A stretch of 64,000 bases of DNA from JAFGVL01 sp963663245 (GTDB taxonomy: Bacteria > Bacteroidota > Bacteroidia > Bacteroidales > Paludibacteraceae), in NCBI GenBank assembly GCA_963663245.1, contig OY760143.1, forward strand, positions 1,426,001-1,490,000. The letters are read 5' to 3'. The notes below the pieces were generated by a model. That model saw only the letters and a list, made by a program, of their open reading frames with translations, was not told the origin of the DNA and did no database searches. Position 1 is the stretch's first letter, and each line of letters opens with the position of its first letter. Made by a program: the position numbers and the translations under genes. Below, one piece after another: positions 16,043 through 25,575 of this stretch.

Positions 16043-18346
16043 ATGAGGTTTATGAAAACACTGTTCCTGACATTAATTCTTTTAATAAATGGAGTTAATG
16101 CTTTTTCATATACTGTTTACCCATCCTGTCCCGATTTTACAGACATTACATCCTCTCACGTAGAAGCTTTTTATGGTGATACAGATGAACCATTACAAGA
16201 TACTGGTTTAGTCTACAATCGACATGTCGTAATTGATACTACTGGTACTGACCCTAATACAGGTGGTCTGTTGCAAGTAATTGCTCCTGGAGAAACAAGA
16301 GTTGTTCGTTTAGGGAATGATAATGTAGGATTTGAAACTGAAGCACTAAGATATCATTTTAACGTAGATATTGAAAAGTCAATTTTAGAAGTGAAGTTTG
16401 CAGTTGTGTTTGAAGATCCTGGACACCCCTTTCATCAGCAACCAAGATTTAGAGTACGCATTATGGATGCTGGAGGAAACTTATTGGGAGATTGTTCTGA
16501 ATATGATGTAACATCAGGAACTGATTTAGATGGATTCAATACCTATAATGATAGTCTTAAAACCTATCCAGCACCAATCAGATGGAGAGATTGGAGTAGC
16601 TTACTAATTGATTTAAGTCGGTTTGCCGGTCAAGAAGTGCAAGTAGAGTTCATCACTTATGATTGTGGACAAGGAGCCCATTTTGGTTATGCCTATTTTA
16701 CGGCTACTTGTATGAAAAATCAATTAGTTATGGATGCTTGTACAGGAACAGAGGTTACTTTGGAAGCCCCCGGAGGTTTTGCATCCTATTTATGGGATAA
16801 TAATGATATTACCCAAGCTACCACACGTGTAGTTGATGGTAGTGATATGGAGCTAAGCTGTTTGCTTACAAATGAAATGGGTTGTTACTACACACTATAT
16901 GGTTTCATTTCTGGCACATCACCTTTTGTTAATGATACTGTTATTCAAGATACTATTTGTCAAGGCTTATCATATGTTAACAATAACTTTACTCTAGCAC
17001 CTCATTCAGAACCAGGCATATATACTTATTATAATACGGTTATTAACCCCTTAACATGTACTCCTGAAATTGATGTAGTATTAGACTTACTTGTATATCA
17101 AAGATTTTATGATTTGTCTGCAGCTATTTGTTTTGGAGAGGATTATACAGAGAATGGTTTTAGTATTATTGCCCCTCCAGTAGGTATTCATAATTTTCAG
17201 GAAGTATATACTAGGACAGGTGTTTGTGATAGTATAGTTAGTCTTGATTTAATTGTTAATACATCTTTCACTGCCCCTACAGGAATTTTAGGTGATGCTT
17301 CTCCGTGCCAAGGAGAAGCTTTATTGTATTATTTTAATGATCCTGATACTTCTGTGGTATATAATTGGACAATTCCTGAGAATGCAACTTTAATAAGCGG
17401 TCAAGGTTCCGCAAATATATACTTAAGATTTAATGATACAATTGATGGTCAGATTGGATTATATGCCTCAAATGGTTGTGGAAATGCTGCATTTACATTA
17501 GATGTTGACCCTCAGCCAAGCTATCATTTTCATTATCTTGATACAATTTGTACTGGTAATGTATATGATAATTATGGATTTATTCTACCTCAACAAGATA
17601 GCATTGGTAATTTTGTTTATAGAAATGAATTTGAAACAACAATGGGGTGTGATAGTAATTTTGTTTTATCGCTAATCGTACATCCTAGTCCTGAGGAATT
17701 AGAAATTGTTGTTGAAAGAGATAGTTTTATTTGTGAAGGAGATAGTGTTACCTTACATGCAATTAGTTCAGAGGCAAATTATATGCTGTTAGATATTCCT
17801 AAGGTTGCTATTGGAGATATATTATGCACTGATGGAACTACAATTCGCCCTTCTAAATATGCTGCTAGTGGAAAAACTGCTAAAGGAATAATTTTTCATA
17901 TAGATGAAACAGGAGAGCATGGATGGGCTGTAAGTTTAACAGATATGGTTGCAACTGATGTGTGGTCTACTGTTTATGAAGATGTTCCGGGAATAGTAAA
18001 TAGAACAGGAATGTTTAGGGATGTGTATCTTGATATGGATGGGTATAATAACACTCAATTTATGTTAGCTCAAGGTACAGCAGTAGAATATCCTGCTGCA
18101 TATAATATTGATTATGTTGGAGGATGGTTTTTACCGTCAGCAGGTCAGATAAAAATGTATTTTGAACAATCGTTTATGATGGAAGATGCTGCAGATATTT
18201 TATCTGCAGATACAATTGACCTTGCAAAATCATATTTAACCAGTACGGAATTTTCATCAACAGGCTATATAACGTTTTTTAATAATAGCTTAACCACAGT
18301 TATTAAGACGGCACCTAGTGCTATACGTCCAATGATAGCATATTAA
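16043..18346 (+). CDS. cassette 2 gene A: paralogue of 11553-13868, no CTD
   Basis: The frame opens at a TTG (16010), but the ATG at 16043 or 16052 gives the signal peptide MKTLFLTLILLINGVNA and agrees with the paralogue; I use 16043, with 16052 equally possible. About 767 residues. It has the same order as cassette 1: the YTVYPSCPDFTDIT domain with FAVVFEDPGHPFHQQPRF and GAHFGYAYFTATC, two CDS repeats, a half Ig segment (LEIVVERDSFICEGDSVTLHA, coded from 17699), and a C-terminal FISUMP domain (GDILCTDGTT from 17813, GEHGWAVSL, GGWFLPS, YLTSTEF). No sorting domain. It starts about 50 bases after the previous gene and gene B' follows after 5 bases. Confidence 0.83.
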   Translation: MRFMKTLFLTLILLINGVNAFSYTVYPSCPDFTDITSSHVEAFYGDTDEPLQDTGLVYNRHVVIDTTGTDPNTGGLLQVIAPGETRVVRLGNDNVGFETEALRYHFNVDIEKSILEVKFAVVFEDPGHPFHQQPRFRVRIMDAGGNLLGDCSEYDVTSGTDLDGFNTYNDSLKTYPAPIRWRDWSSLLIDLSRFAGQEVQVEFITYDCGQGAHFGYAYFTATCMKNQLVMDACTGTEVTLEAPGGFASYLWDNNDITQATTRVVDGSDMELSCLLTNEMGCYYTLYGFISGTSPFVNDTVIQDTICQGLSYVNNNFTLAPHSEPGIYTYYNTVINPLTCTPEIDVVLDLLVYQRFYDLSAAICFGEDYTENGFSIIAPPVGIHNFQEVYTRTGVCDSIVSLDLIVNTSFTAPTGILGDASPCQGEALLYYFNDPDTSVVYNWTIPENATLISGQGSANIYLRFNDTIDGQIGLYASNGCGNAAFTLDVDPQPSYHFHYLDTICTGNVYDNYGFILPQQDSIGNFVYRNEFETTMGCDSNFVLSLIVHPSPEELEIVVERDSFICEGDSVTLHAISSEANYMLLDIPKVAIGDILCTDGTTIRPSKYAASGKTAKGIIFHIDETGEHGWAVSLTDMVATDVWSTVYEDVPGIVNRTGMFRDVYLDMDGYNNTQFMLAQGTAVEYPAAYNIDYVGGWFLPSAGQIKMYFEQSFMMEDAADILSADTIDLAKSYLTSTEFSSTGYITFFNNSLTTVIKTAPSAIRPMIAY

Positions 18347-18351
18347 GAATA

Positions 18352-20454
18352 ATGAAAAGAATTCATATTATAATATCACTATTGCTTCTTATAAATATAA
18401 GTTTATATGCTTATAAGTATGGAGATGTTGTAATTAATGCTGACGGTAGTAAGGGAATTGTATTCTGGTCTAGTCCTGATGGAATAGGAGGCTGGATGGT
18501 AGCTTTAGATGATGAACCAATGGCCCAATGGGGAGATACATTTGATATTCCGGGTATTGATAATTCATTAATATATGATACTTATGCAGATACAGCAGCA
18601 TATTCTTATACAAAAGAGATTAGAGATTTTTACCCTGCAGGTGCTTATGCAGCCAATGTAGTTGATTTTAACAATGGCTGGTATTTGCCTACTTTGAGTC
18701 AGCTGGCTGTTTTGTATGTAAACTTGCCTAAGATTAGTCCGATTATTATTTTAAATGGAGGAACAGATTTATTGTATGATGTATATTGGTCTAGTTCAGA
18801 AATTTACAATAATGCTGCTGGTTGTTTTAGATTTATTGATGGTAAAGGTTTCATTATTAATAAGTCATCTTCATATAATGTTAGGGCTGTCCGTTCTTAT
18901 ATTAATAAAGCTTTTCAATACGATTCTACCTTAACTTATTTATGGAATACTGGAGATACAAATCCACAGATAAAAGTTGCTCCAACAGAAACAAAAGATT
19001 ACTCTGTAGTAGCTACAAATGAAGTGGGTTGTGATGCTTATGCCGAAACAATAATTTTTGTTGGAGAGAATCAAACAGATACAATATATGCCTCAATTTG
19101 TGATGGAGAAACCTATAGTGAGTATGGTTTTAATGAAACAATAACAGGAACTTATTATAATGTTGTTTCAAGCCCTAACGGTTGTGCTCTTACTATAGAA
19201 CTAAACTTAACGGTAAACCCCAAAAAGGAAGATGTCTTTTATGATACGATATCTGTATATCAAGAATATTTAAATCATGGTTTTTATTATCCGTATATAG
19301 ATACAGTAGGAGATATATTGGATAGCTTAACATATGCTACTTCTTATGGTTGTGATAGTTTAGTTATTCTCAATTTACATGTGTTGCCAGTGTATAGAGG
19401 GATTTTAAATGATACTATTTGTCAAGGTCAGACATACAATAAAAATGGTTTTGTGTTGCCAGAGCAAGATTACCTTGGTTTGCATTCGTATTTTTTATAC
19501 TTAAAAACAGAAAATGGCTGTTGTGATAGTATCTCTGAATTAAGATTAAAAGTTTATCCTGCTTCATTTTCCTATACAGATGCAACTATTTGTGAGGGAG
19601 ATAGTGTTGTGTTTAACGGAGAGATATATAAGGAGCCTGGGATTTATGCGGCCTATTTAACTAATTCGAGAGGCTGCGATAGTATTGCCTCTTTACGACT
19701 ATTTCGAAAATACATGACTAGTTCAATTACTAGAGATACTATTTGCGAAGGAGATAGTATTACATTTAATACTACTGTTTATAAAATAGCAGGTACTTAC
19801 GCAAAATATTTCAATAATATAGTTGGGTGTGATAGTACTGCCTATTTAGAGTTAGTTGTAAATACGCATTCTAGTTCAGTTACCAATATTACTATTTGTG
19901 AAGGAGATAGTATTAACTTTAATGGAACAGTTTATTCTTTAGCTGGAACTTATCAAGCAAAGCTAACAAATGCTAAACAGTGTGATAGTATTGCTACCTT
20001 ACTACTTAAAACAAGTAGGCCTGAGCCAACATATTTGTACGAAACAATTATTGATGGAGAGAGCATCCATTTTAATGATGAGTATTTGACTGTTGATGGG
20101 GTGTATGTTGATACTTTAAATTCATATTATAATTGTGATAGTATAATAGTGCTAGAAATTATTGTAATAAAGAATGTTGTAGTGCCAGAGATATTTACTC
20201 CAAATAAAGACGGGACAAATGACGTATTAATTATTAAGAATATCGAACAGTATCCTAATAATAAAGTGCTAATCTTTAACCGCTGGGGAAATAAAGTATG
20301 GGAAGCCGGCCCTTACTTAAATGATTGGGACGGCACCAATCAATTTGGAGTGACAGTAGGAGGGAATGAACTTCCTGTTGGAACTTATTTCTATATCCTC
20401 GAATTAGGAGATGGCTCTGATGCTTATAAGGGCTATATTTATTTGAATAGGTAA
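18352..20454 (+). CDS. cassette 2 gene B: paralogue of 13880-15994 with T9SS type B domain
   Basis: 700 residues with signal peptide. The FISUMP domain (GDVVINADGSKGIVFW, GGWMVALDD, NNGWYLPTLSQL, YWSSSEI, VRAVRSY) comes first, then the second part of an Ig domain (TYLWNTGDTNPQI, KDYSVVATNEVGC, residues about 190-240), six CDS repeats, and a CHU_C sorting domain (FTPNKDGTNDV). The last repeat has YETIIDGESIHF in place of the usual cysteine-containing ICEGDS, leaving one cysteine. The 3' end from 20284 to 20432 is almost identical, synonymous sites included, to the end of the next gene, pointing to a recent duplication or gene conversion. Confidence 0.88.
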   Translation: MKRIHIIISLLLLINISLYAYKYGDVVINADGSKGIVFWSSPDGIGGWMVALDDEPMAQWGDTFDIPGIDNSLIYDTYADTAAYSYTKEIRDFYPAGAYAANVVDFNNGWYLPTLSQLAVLYVNLPKISPIIILNGGTDLLYDVYWSSSEIYNNAAGCFRFIDGKGFIINKSSSYNVRAVRSYINKAFQYDSTLTYLWNTGDTNPQIKVAPTETKDYSVVATNEVGCDAYAETIIFVGENQTDTIYASICDGETYSEYGFNETITGTYYNVVSSPNGCALTIELNLTVNPKKEDVFYDTISVYQEYLNHGFYYPYIDTVGDILDSLTYATSYGCDSLVILNLHVLPVYRGILNDTICQGQTYNKNGFVLPEQDYLGLHSYFLYLKTENGCCDSISELRLKVYPASFSYTDATICEGDSVVFNGEIYKEPGIYAAYLTNSRGCDSIASLRLFRKYMTSSITRDTICEGDSITFNTTVYKIAGTYAKYFNNIVGCDSTAYLELVVNTHSSSVTNITICEGDSINFNGTVYSLAGTYQAKLTNAKQCDSIATLLLKTSRPEPTYLYETIIDGESIHFNDEYLTVDGVYVDTLNSYYNCDSIIVLEIIVIKNVVVPEIFTPNKDGTNDVLIIKNIEQYPNNKVLIFNRWGNKVWEAGPYLNDWDGTNQFGVTVGGNELPVGTYFYILELGDGSDAYKGYIYLNR

Positions 20455-20513
20455 TTTTCTTTCTGCTTTTTGATATTTAACATTATAATCTGTTTATATC
20501 TTCTGCCTTTTTA

Positions 20514-20521
20514 TATTTTTG
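20514..20521 (+). promoter_or_regulatory. -7 element before the double-propeller gene
   Basis: TATTTTTG fits TAnnTTTG. It covers the TTG at 20519 where the open frame begins, so translation should begin at the downstream ATG, 20552. No clear -33 element. Confidence 0.45.
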
Positions 20522-20551
20522 TGTCTAATTATACTTATAGATAAATATCTT

Positions 20552-23500
20552 ATGTCAAAAGGTTACAACAATAGGTTCTTTTTGTTTATAGTTTTTTTGT
20601 TTACTTCATTTATAGCTTCTAGTCAGACTTATCCTGATAATGTTGATTCAATCGCCTGTTCGATTTTACCTTCAGCTACTATTTTTGGTATTCAGAAAAA
20701 TTATCAATCAACTGAAAACACTCAAATGTTAGCGAGTGTTTTAGTAGGTGATTTGGATGGTGATAATTATTCTGAAATTGTGAGTTTAGGCAATTATGGA
20801 TCTTTTAATGCTTCAGCATTAGCAAGGGATATTAAAATATTAGACTATCAATTAAATCTTATTCGCTCTATTTCTACACCTGTTATTTTTTCTTATCAAA
20901 CATTGCCATTTGCATTAGCTAAAGTTGATATTACTAGTAATCAAGGTCAGATTATTATAGCAGTTCCTTATAATACAACTAATGTCATTACAGATAGAAA
21001 TGTGCTAAAATGTTACAATTATGATGGATCGTTACTTTGGACTTCAGACCCATATTATAATCAGTCGAGTAATGATTGGGAACAGTTTTGTCCAGCACCT
21101 GGATTTGCTGATTTTAATGGAGATGGAGTACCTGAAGTATATGTTTTTAATAGAATTTTTAATGCTCAAACAGGAAAGCTGCTGGCACAAGGAGGAGATA
21201 CTGAGAGTATGGGAAAAAATGCTGTTTATGATAAAGGTTCCTCCTCTCATACAGTTGCAATTGATATAGATGGAGATGGTTTAGCTGAATTAGTTGCTGG
21301 AGATGTAGTATATAAGATTTCAATTACGAATACTTCAGGTTTGTTAGGAAATTCTATTGAAATTTCATCGCAAGCTGATTTAAGCACTTTAGGTGTAGGC
21401 GATGGATATTCTTCTGTTGGAGACATAGATTTAGATGGAGATATTGATATTGTTGTAGTTAGAAGATATTCTGCCACTCAAAATTGTCTGTATGTATGGG
21501 ATGGTCAAACAAATAGTATCATTGGCACACCCCTTTTTATCAATAGACAAATTATTAGAAGGGGTCCTTCACAACCATTTGTGGGAGATATTGACAACGA
21601 TAATTATCCAGAGATATGCTTTACTACAGATCTTCGTTTACATGCCTATAAATATGATAATATAAGTGGAGATATTGTTAGTAAATGGTCAACAGCTATG
21701 ATAACTTCAGATCAATCAGGCGCTACAGCATTAACTTTATTTGACTTTAATCAAGATGGAAATGCAGAGCTAGTTTACAGAGATCAATCTAATTTAAGAA
21801 TAATAGATGGTAGTGGGTTAAGTCCAGTAACTATACAAACTATTCCATGCGCTAGTCAGACGGGAGTTGAATATCCTGTAATAGCAGATGTGAATAATGA
21901 TGGTGCCGCAGAAATAATAGTCTCTGGAAATGTGTCTTCAGCTTTGGCTCCTTCTTTTCTGTATGTTTATGGTGCAGCTACTGGTTCATGGGCTCCAGCA
22001 CGTCCTGTTTGGAATCAATATCAATACAATGTAATTAATGTAAATAAAGATTTAACGATTCCAAAATATCAGTTTAATACATCAACTCTTTTTGCGAATG
22101 GGAAACGACCATTTAATGCTTTTCTGCAACAAGCAACAACAATAGATCAAAATGGAAATCCGTATCAAAGGGTAGTGGCAGATACAACTCGAATTGATAC
22201 TACTATTATTAAAGGACAATCATATGCTTTTGGAACAAAAGTATATACAACAGCTGTTAAAGATACCTTACAGTTAACAAATGCTGCTGCTTGTGATAGT
22301 CTAGTCTTTTTGAATCTGCAGGTGGTCGATGCTCCAGATAATATAAAACAAATAGACTGTTTTAATACTAATGTTGACGCATTTCCATGGGGTATTCGAC
22401 TAGCAGAATCTTCACCAGTTTATTCTCATGAATATTATCAGAATTTGGTGGGAGATTTAAATAATGATGGTATTCCAGAGATACTAAGTGTAAAAACTAT
22501 TCATAAATCGGCAGATCGAGCTGATTTTGTTATTTTTGAAGGTAATGATCTATCTAAATATGCGACCATTCAATTAGGAGATTATGCGGGTTATTATACT
22601 ACAGGTTGGTCTATGTTACGTGTTGCAGATTATGATATTGGAGGGAATGATACTATTGGGTTAATGTTATTCCATACCAGCAAAGGTTTATCTTCGTATA
22701 AGTTTTCAGATATATATAATGTTACCAAATTTAAAACTTTAACTAGGAATATAGATTGGGGTACTATTGCTTTAGCAGACTTTAATAATGATGGGCGTCC
22801 TGAAGCCTTTATTGGAAATGATGTGTTTGATGCTTACTCTTTGGATTTTATTGGTGCAGGATCCGCTAATGAAGGTATGGGTTATTTTCACGGAAATCAG
22901 AGTCGTGTATCATGTGCGGCTGATGTATTGCCTGATGTTCCAGGAACGGAGCTTATCTGTGGTTCAACGATATATTCGGTAGATGTATTGGGTAAAGTGA
23001 TTAATGTAGAGAAAACGATTACTCCTCCTGCTGGTTTTTCTTCAGATGGACATACTGAAGTTGCTGATTTTGATGGAGATGGACTTTTAGACGTGCTTGT
23101 AAAACAAAACAGTACTAGTTTTGGGATTTATGCATATAATCCTCGTACTGGAACTATATTATTTTCTCAAGCTAATATAGCCACTTCTACTACTAGATAT
23201 CAGAATTACCCATTGATTGGAGATATTGATGCAGATGGTAAAGTTGAAATAGTAATGCTTTATGCGTCTAGTAGTCAGACAAATCCATTTATGAAAGCAT
23301 ATAAATATGATGGTTCAACAATTTCTTTGATGTGGACAGAGTCTATTCAAGATGTCTCAGGTTCAACAGGGATGACTCTTTTTGATTTTAATCAGGATGG
23401 AATAAAAGAAATTGTATATAGAGATGGTACTTCTATGAGAATTATTAATGCCAGTCAGAAATCTCACCTTACTGGTGCAGACACTACTGTTTATAATTTA

Positions 23501-24877
23501 GCTGCTTTTCCTCTTTATTCTGGGACTGTAATAGAATATCCTATTGTTGCAGATTGTGATGCGGATGGTGAAGCTGAAATAATAATTTCAGGAAGGTTGC
23601 AGGGAGATCCAACAAGTCGACTGCACATTTTTAAGTCTTTGCCAAACTTTCCATGGCCATATGCACGTAAAGTTTGGAATCAATATGCGTATAATGTGAC
23701 TAATGTAAATAATGATTTGACAGTACCTGCAAAGGTTTTTAATAATGCGACTATTTTTCCAAATGCTAAGCAACCATTTAACAACTTCTTGGAGCAGGCT
23801 ACAACATTAAATCAAAATGGGGATATGGTATTTGAATTATTGCCTGATTCTAGTTTTATAAGAGATACTATTTGCAGTGGAGATGCATATTTTTTTAAAG
23901 GTGATACATTAAGTGTTTCAGGTAGGTATATTGATACGCTTAGATGTGATAGTTTCCTTATTCTTGATTTTGTAGTGAAGAATATTCAAGACACATTGAT
24001 TGTTCGAGATATATGTGAAGGAGATAGCTTTAATTTTAATGGAGAAATACTTGTATTTTCAGGATTGTATAAAGATACTCTTATTTCATCTATCAATTGT
24101 GATAGCATAGTCACATTAAATTTAATTGTAAATTCAATAATAACTACAATACTGCGTGATAGCTTTTGTGTAGGAGGTTCTTATTTCTATCGAGGAAATT
24201 ACCTTAGCGCTCCTGGAGAATATCTTGACACCTTAAGTTCGGTGTCTTCTTGTGATAGCATTATAAAACTGACCTTAACAAATATTCTTCCTGTAGAAAC
24301 TGTCGTTAATAAAACTATTTGTGAAGGAGAAAGTTATTATTTTGAAGGGGATGCATATAATGTTGCCGGTTCTTATTTAAAAACTCTTAATACTATTGAT
24401 GGTTGTGATAGTATCCTAAAATTAAATCTATATATTCATCAGCCTGAAATTATTAATATTAGTTATACAATAAAAGAAGGAGAAGAATACCCATTTGGGG
24501 GTGAGAAACTAAGTGTCGAGGGTGTCTATTCTGATACATTAAAGAATGTGTATAATTGTGATAGTATTCTACTACTAGATTTATCTCTTATCAAAAGTCT
24601 TGTTGTGCCAGATATATTTTCTCCAAATAATGATGGGGTAAATGATAGACTGTTAATTAAAAACATTGATAAATACCCCAATAACAGCATTAAAATCTTT
24701 AACCGTTGGGGAAATAAAGTATGGGAAGCCGGCCCTTACTTAAATAATTGGGACGGCACCAATCAATTTGGAGTGACAGTAGGAGGGAATGAACTTCCTG
24801 TTGGAACTTATTTCTATATCCTCGAATTAGGAGATGGCTCTGATGCTTATAAGGGTTATGTTTATTTGAATCGTTAA
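20552..24877 (+). CDS. large secreted double FG-GAP propeller protein with T9SS type B domain
   Basis: 1441 residues from the ATG at 20552 (MSKGYNNRFFLFIVFLF, a signal peptide). It contains two consecutive propellers of FG-GAP/VCBS-type repeats. The first has VGDLDGDNYSE, FADFNGDGVPE, AIDIDGDGLAE, VGDIDLDGDID, VGDIDNDNYPE, LFDFNQDGNAE; the second has VGDLNNDGIPE, LADFNNDGRPE, VADFDGDGLLD, IGDIDADGKVE, LFDFNQDGIKE, VADCDADGEAE. Each is closed by an ARxVWNQYxYNV motif. One CDS repeat sits between the propellers, five follow, and the protein ends with a CHU_C domain (FSPNNDGVNDRL). The second propeller resembles that of the protein at 9283-11421, suggesting growth by fusion of a duplicated unit. 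Surface-exposed; ligand unknown. Confidence 0.88.
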   Translation: MSKGYNNRFFLFIVFLFTSFIASSQTYPDNVDSIACSILPSATIFGIQKNYQSTENTQMLASVLVGDLDGDNYSEIVSLGNYGSFNASALARDIKILDYQLNLIRSISTPVIFSYQTLPFALAKVDITSNQGQIIIAVPYNTTNVITDRNVLKCYNYDGSLLWTSDPYYNQSSNDWEQFCPAPGFADFNGDGVPEVYVFNRIFNAQTGKLLAQGGDTESMGKNAVYDKGSSSHTVAIDIDGDGLAELVAGDVVYKISITNTSGLLGNSIEISSQADLSTLGVGDGYSSVGDIDLDGDIDIVVVRRYSATQNCLYVWDGQTNSIIGTPLFINRQIIRRGPSQPFVGDIDNDNYPEICFTTDLRLHAYKYDNISGDIVSKWSTAMITSDQSGATALTLFDFNQDGNAELVYRDQSNLRIIDGSGLSPVTIQTIPCASQTGVEYPVIADVNNDGAAEIIVSGNVSSALAPSFLYVYGAATGSWAPARPVWNQYQYNVINVNKDLTIPKYQFNTSTLFANGKRPFNAFLQQATTIDQNGNPYQRVVADTTRIDTTIIKGQSYAFGTKVYTTAVKDTLQLTNAAACDSLVFLNLQVVDAPDNIKQIDCFNTNVDAFPWGIRLAESSPVYSHEYYQNLVGDLNNDGIPEILSVKTIHKSADRADFVIFEGNDLSKYATIQLGDYAGYYTTGWSMLRVADYDIGGNDTIGLMLFHTSKGLSSYKFSDIYNVTKFKTLTRNIDWGTIALADFNNDGRPEAFIGNDVFDAYSLDFIGAGSANEGMGYFHGNQSRVSCAADVLPDVPGTELICGSTIYSVDVLGKVINVEKTITPPAGFSSDGHTEVADFDGDGLLDVLVKQNSTSFGIYAYNPRTGTILFSQANIATSTTRYQNYPLIGDIDADGKVEIVMLYASSSQTNPFMKAYKYDGSTISLMWTESIQDVSGSTGMTLFDFNQDGIKEIVYRDGTSMRIINASQKSHLTGADTTVYNLAAFPLYSGTVIEYPIVADCDADGEAEIIISGRLQGDPTSRLHIFKSLPNFPWPYARKVWNQYAYNVTNVNNDLTVPAKVFNNATIFPNAKQPFNNFLEQATTLNQNGDMVFELLPDSSFIRDTICSGDAYFFKGDTLSVSGRYIDTLRCDSFLILDFVVKNIQDTLIVRDICEGDSFNFNGEILVFSGLYKDTLISSINCDSIVTLNLIVNSIITTILRDSFCVGGSYFYRGNYLSAPGEYLDTLSSVSSCDSIIKLTLTNILPVETVVNKTICEGESYYFEGDAYNVAGSYLKTLNTIDGCDSILKLNLYIHQPEIINISYTIKEGEEYPFGGEKLSVEGVYSDTLKNVYNCDSILLLDLSLIKSLVVPDIFSPNNDGVNDRLLIKNIDKYPNNSIKIFNRWGNKVWEAGPYLNNWDGTNQFGVTVGGNELPVGTYFYILELGDGSDAYKGYVYLNR

Positions 24878-24903
24878 TTTTCTAGACCTTTATTTTTTTG
24901 AAT

Positions 24904-24929
24904 AAAGTTTCCCGTTTGAAAACTTTTTG
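24904..24929 (+). terminator. weak possible terminator
   Basis: AAAGTTT (24904-24910) pairs with AAACTTT (24920-24926) across a 9-base loop and runs into TTG. The stem is A/T-rich and short. It would end the transcript of the double-propeller gene. The rest of the 204-base gap before the next gene shows no clear promoter. Confidence 0.3.
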
Positions 24930-25081
24930 TTAAAATATGTGTTCTATATTAAGTGAGAATACTTCTATCAATAGAAAAATACTGTTTGTTATTTGTGGAG
25001 TACATGTTGCCGAACATAGTTAAATGTTATGTGCTAATTAAATATAATTAGTATTTTTAAAGAAATTTAAAAGAAATATAA

Positions 25082-25570
25082 ATGTGTTGTAAGAGTTTAT
25101 GTATAAGTGTATTGATGTTTTGGTGTATGAGCTTTTTCGGACTTTATGCACAGGAAACAATACCTGCAGGTGGTGGTGAGGCTACTGGTAGTGGTGGGTC
25201 TGTGAGTTATTCTGTAGGGCAATTAGTTAGTGAAATATACACCGGGACAAATGGTTCTGTAGCACAGGGGGTGCAGCAGGCTTTTGAAATATCAATAGTT
25301 CTAGAAACTAAATATTCTAAGAAAATACATTTAAAATGTATGGCCTATCCCAATCCTGTTACTGATTATTTGCTATTGAAAATAGAGGATTATAATAATA
25401 GAAATTTGAAATATTTGCTTTTTGATTCCGGAGGTAAGTTGATAGAAAAAAATAATGTAGATGAAAATGAAACACGCATTTCTATGATGCATCTTCCTCC
25501 TGCAACATATTTTATAAAAATAATTGAAGGGAATCAAGAGGTGAAAACATTTAAAATAATAAAAAACTAA
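25082..25570 (+). CDS. small secreted protein with T9SS type A sorting domain
   Basis: 162 residues. A signal peptide (to about residue 24, ending LYAQE) is followed by a short glycine/serine-rich stretch (GGGEATGSGGSVSYSVGQLV) and then, from about residue 90, a type A C-terminal signal: YPNPVTDYLLLKI ... LPPATYFIKI ... KTFKIIKN. Nearly all of the protein is the sorting domain plus a short N-terminal segment. Its stop is 5 bases before the collagen-like gene, so the two are surely co-transcribed. It might serve as a carrier or anchor for the collagen-like protein, which lacks a sorting domain; that is inference. Confidence 0.85.
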   Translation: MCCKSLCISVLMFWCMSFFGLYAQETIPAGGGEATGSGGSVSYSVGQLVSEIYTGTNGSVAQGVQQAFEISIVLETKYSKKIHLKCMAYPNPVTDYLLLKIEDYNNRNLKYLLFDSGGKLIEKNNVDENETRISMMHLPPATYFIKIIEGNQEVKTFKIIKN

Positions 25571-25575
25571 ATATT

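Noticed and set aside
24878..25081. Possible small gene or RNA in the gap before the type A CTD protein
   Set aside because: No frame with support and no stable structure apart from one weak A/T stem.
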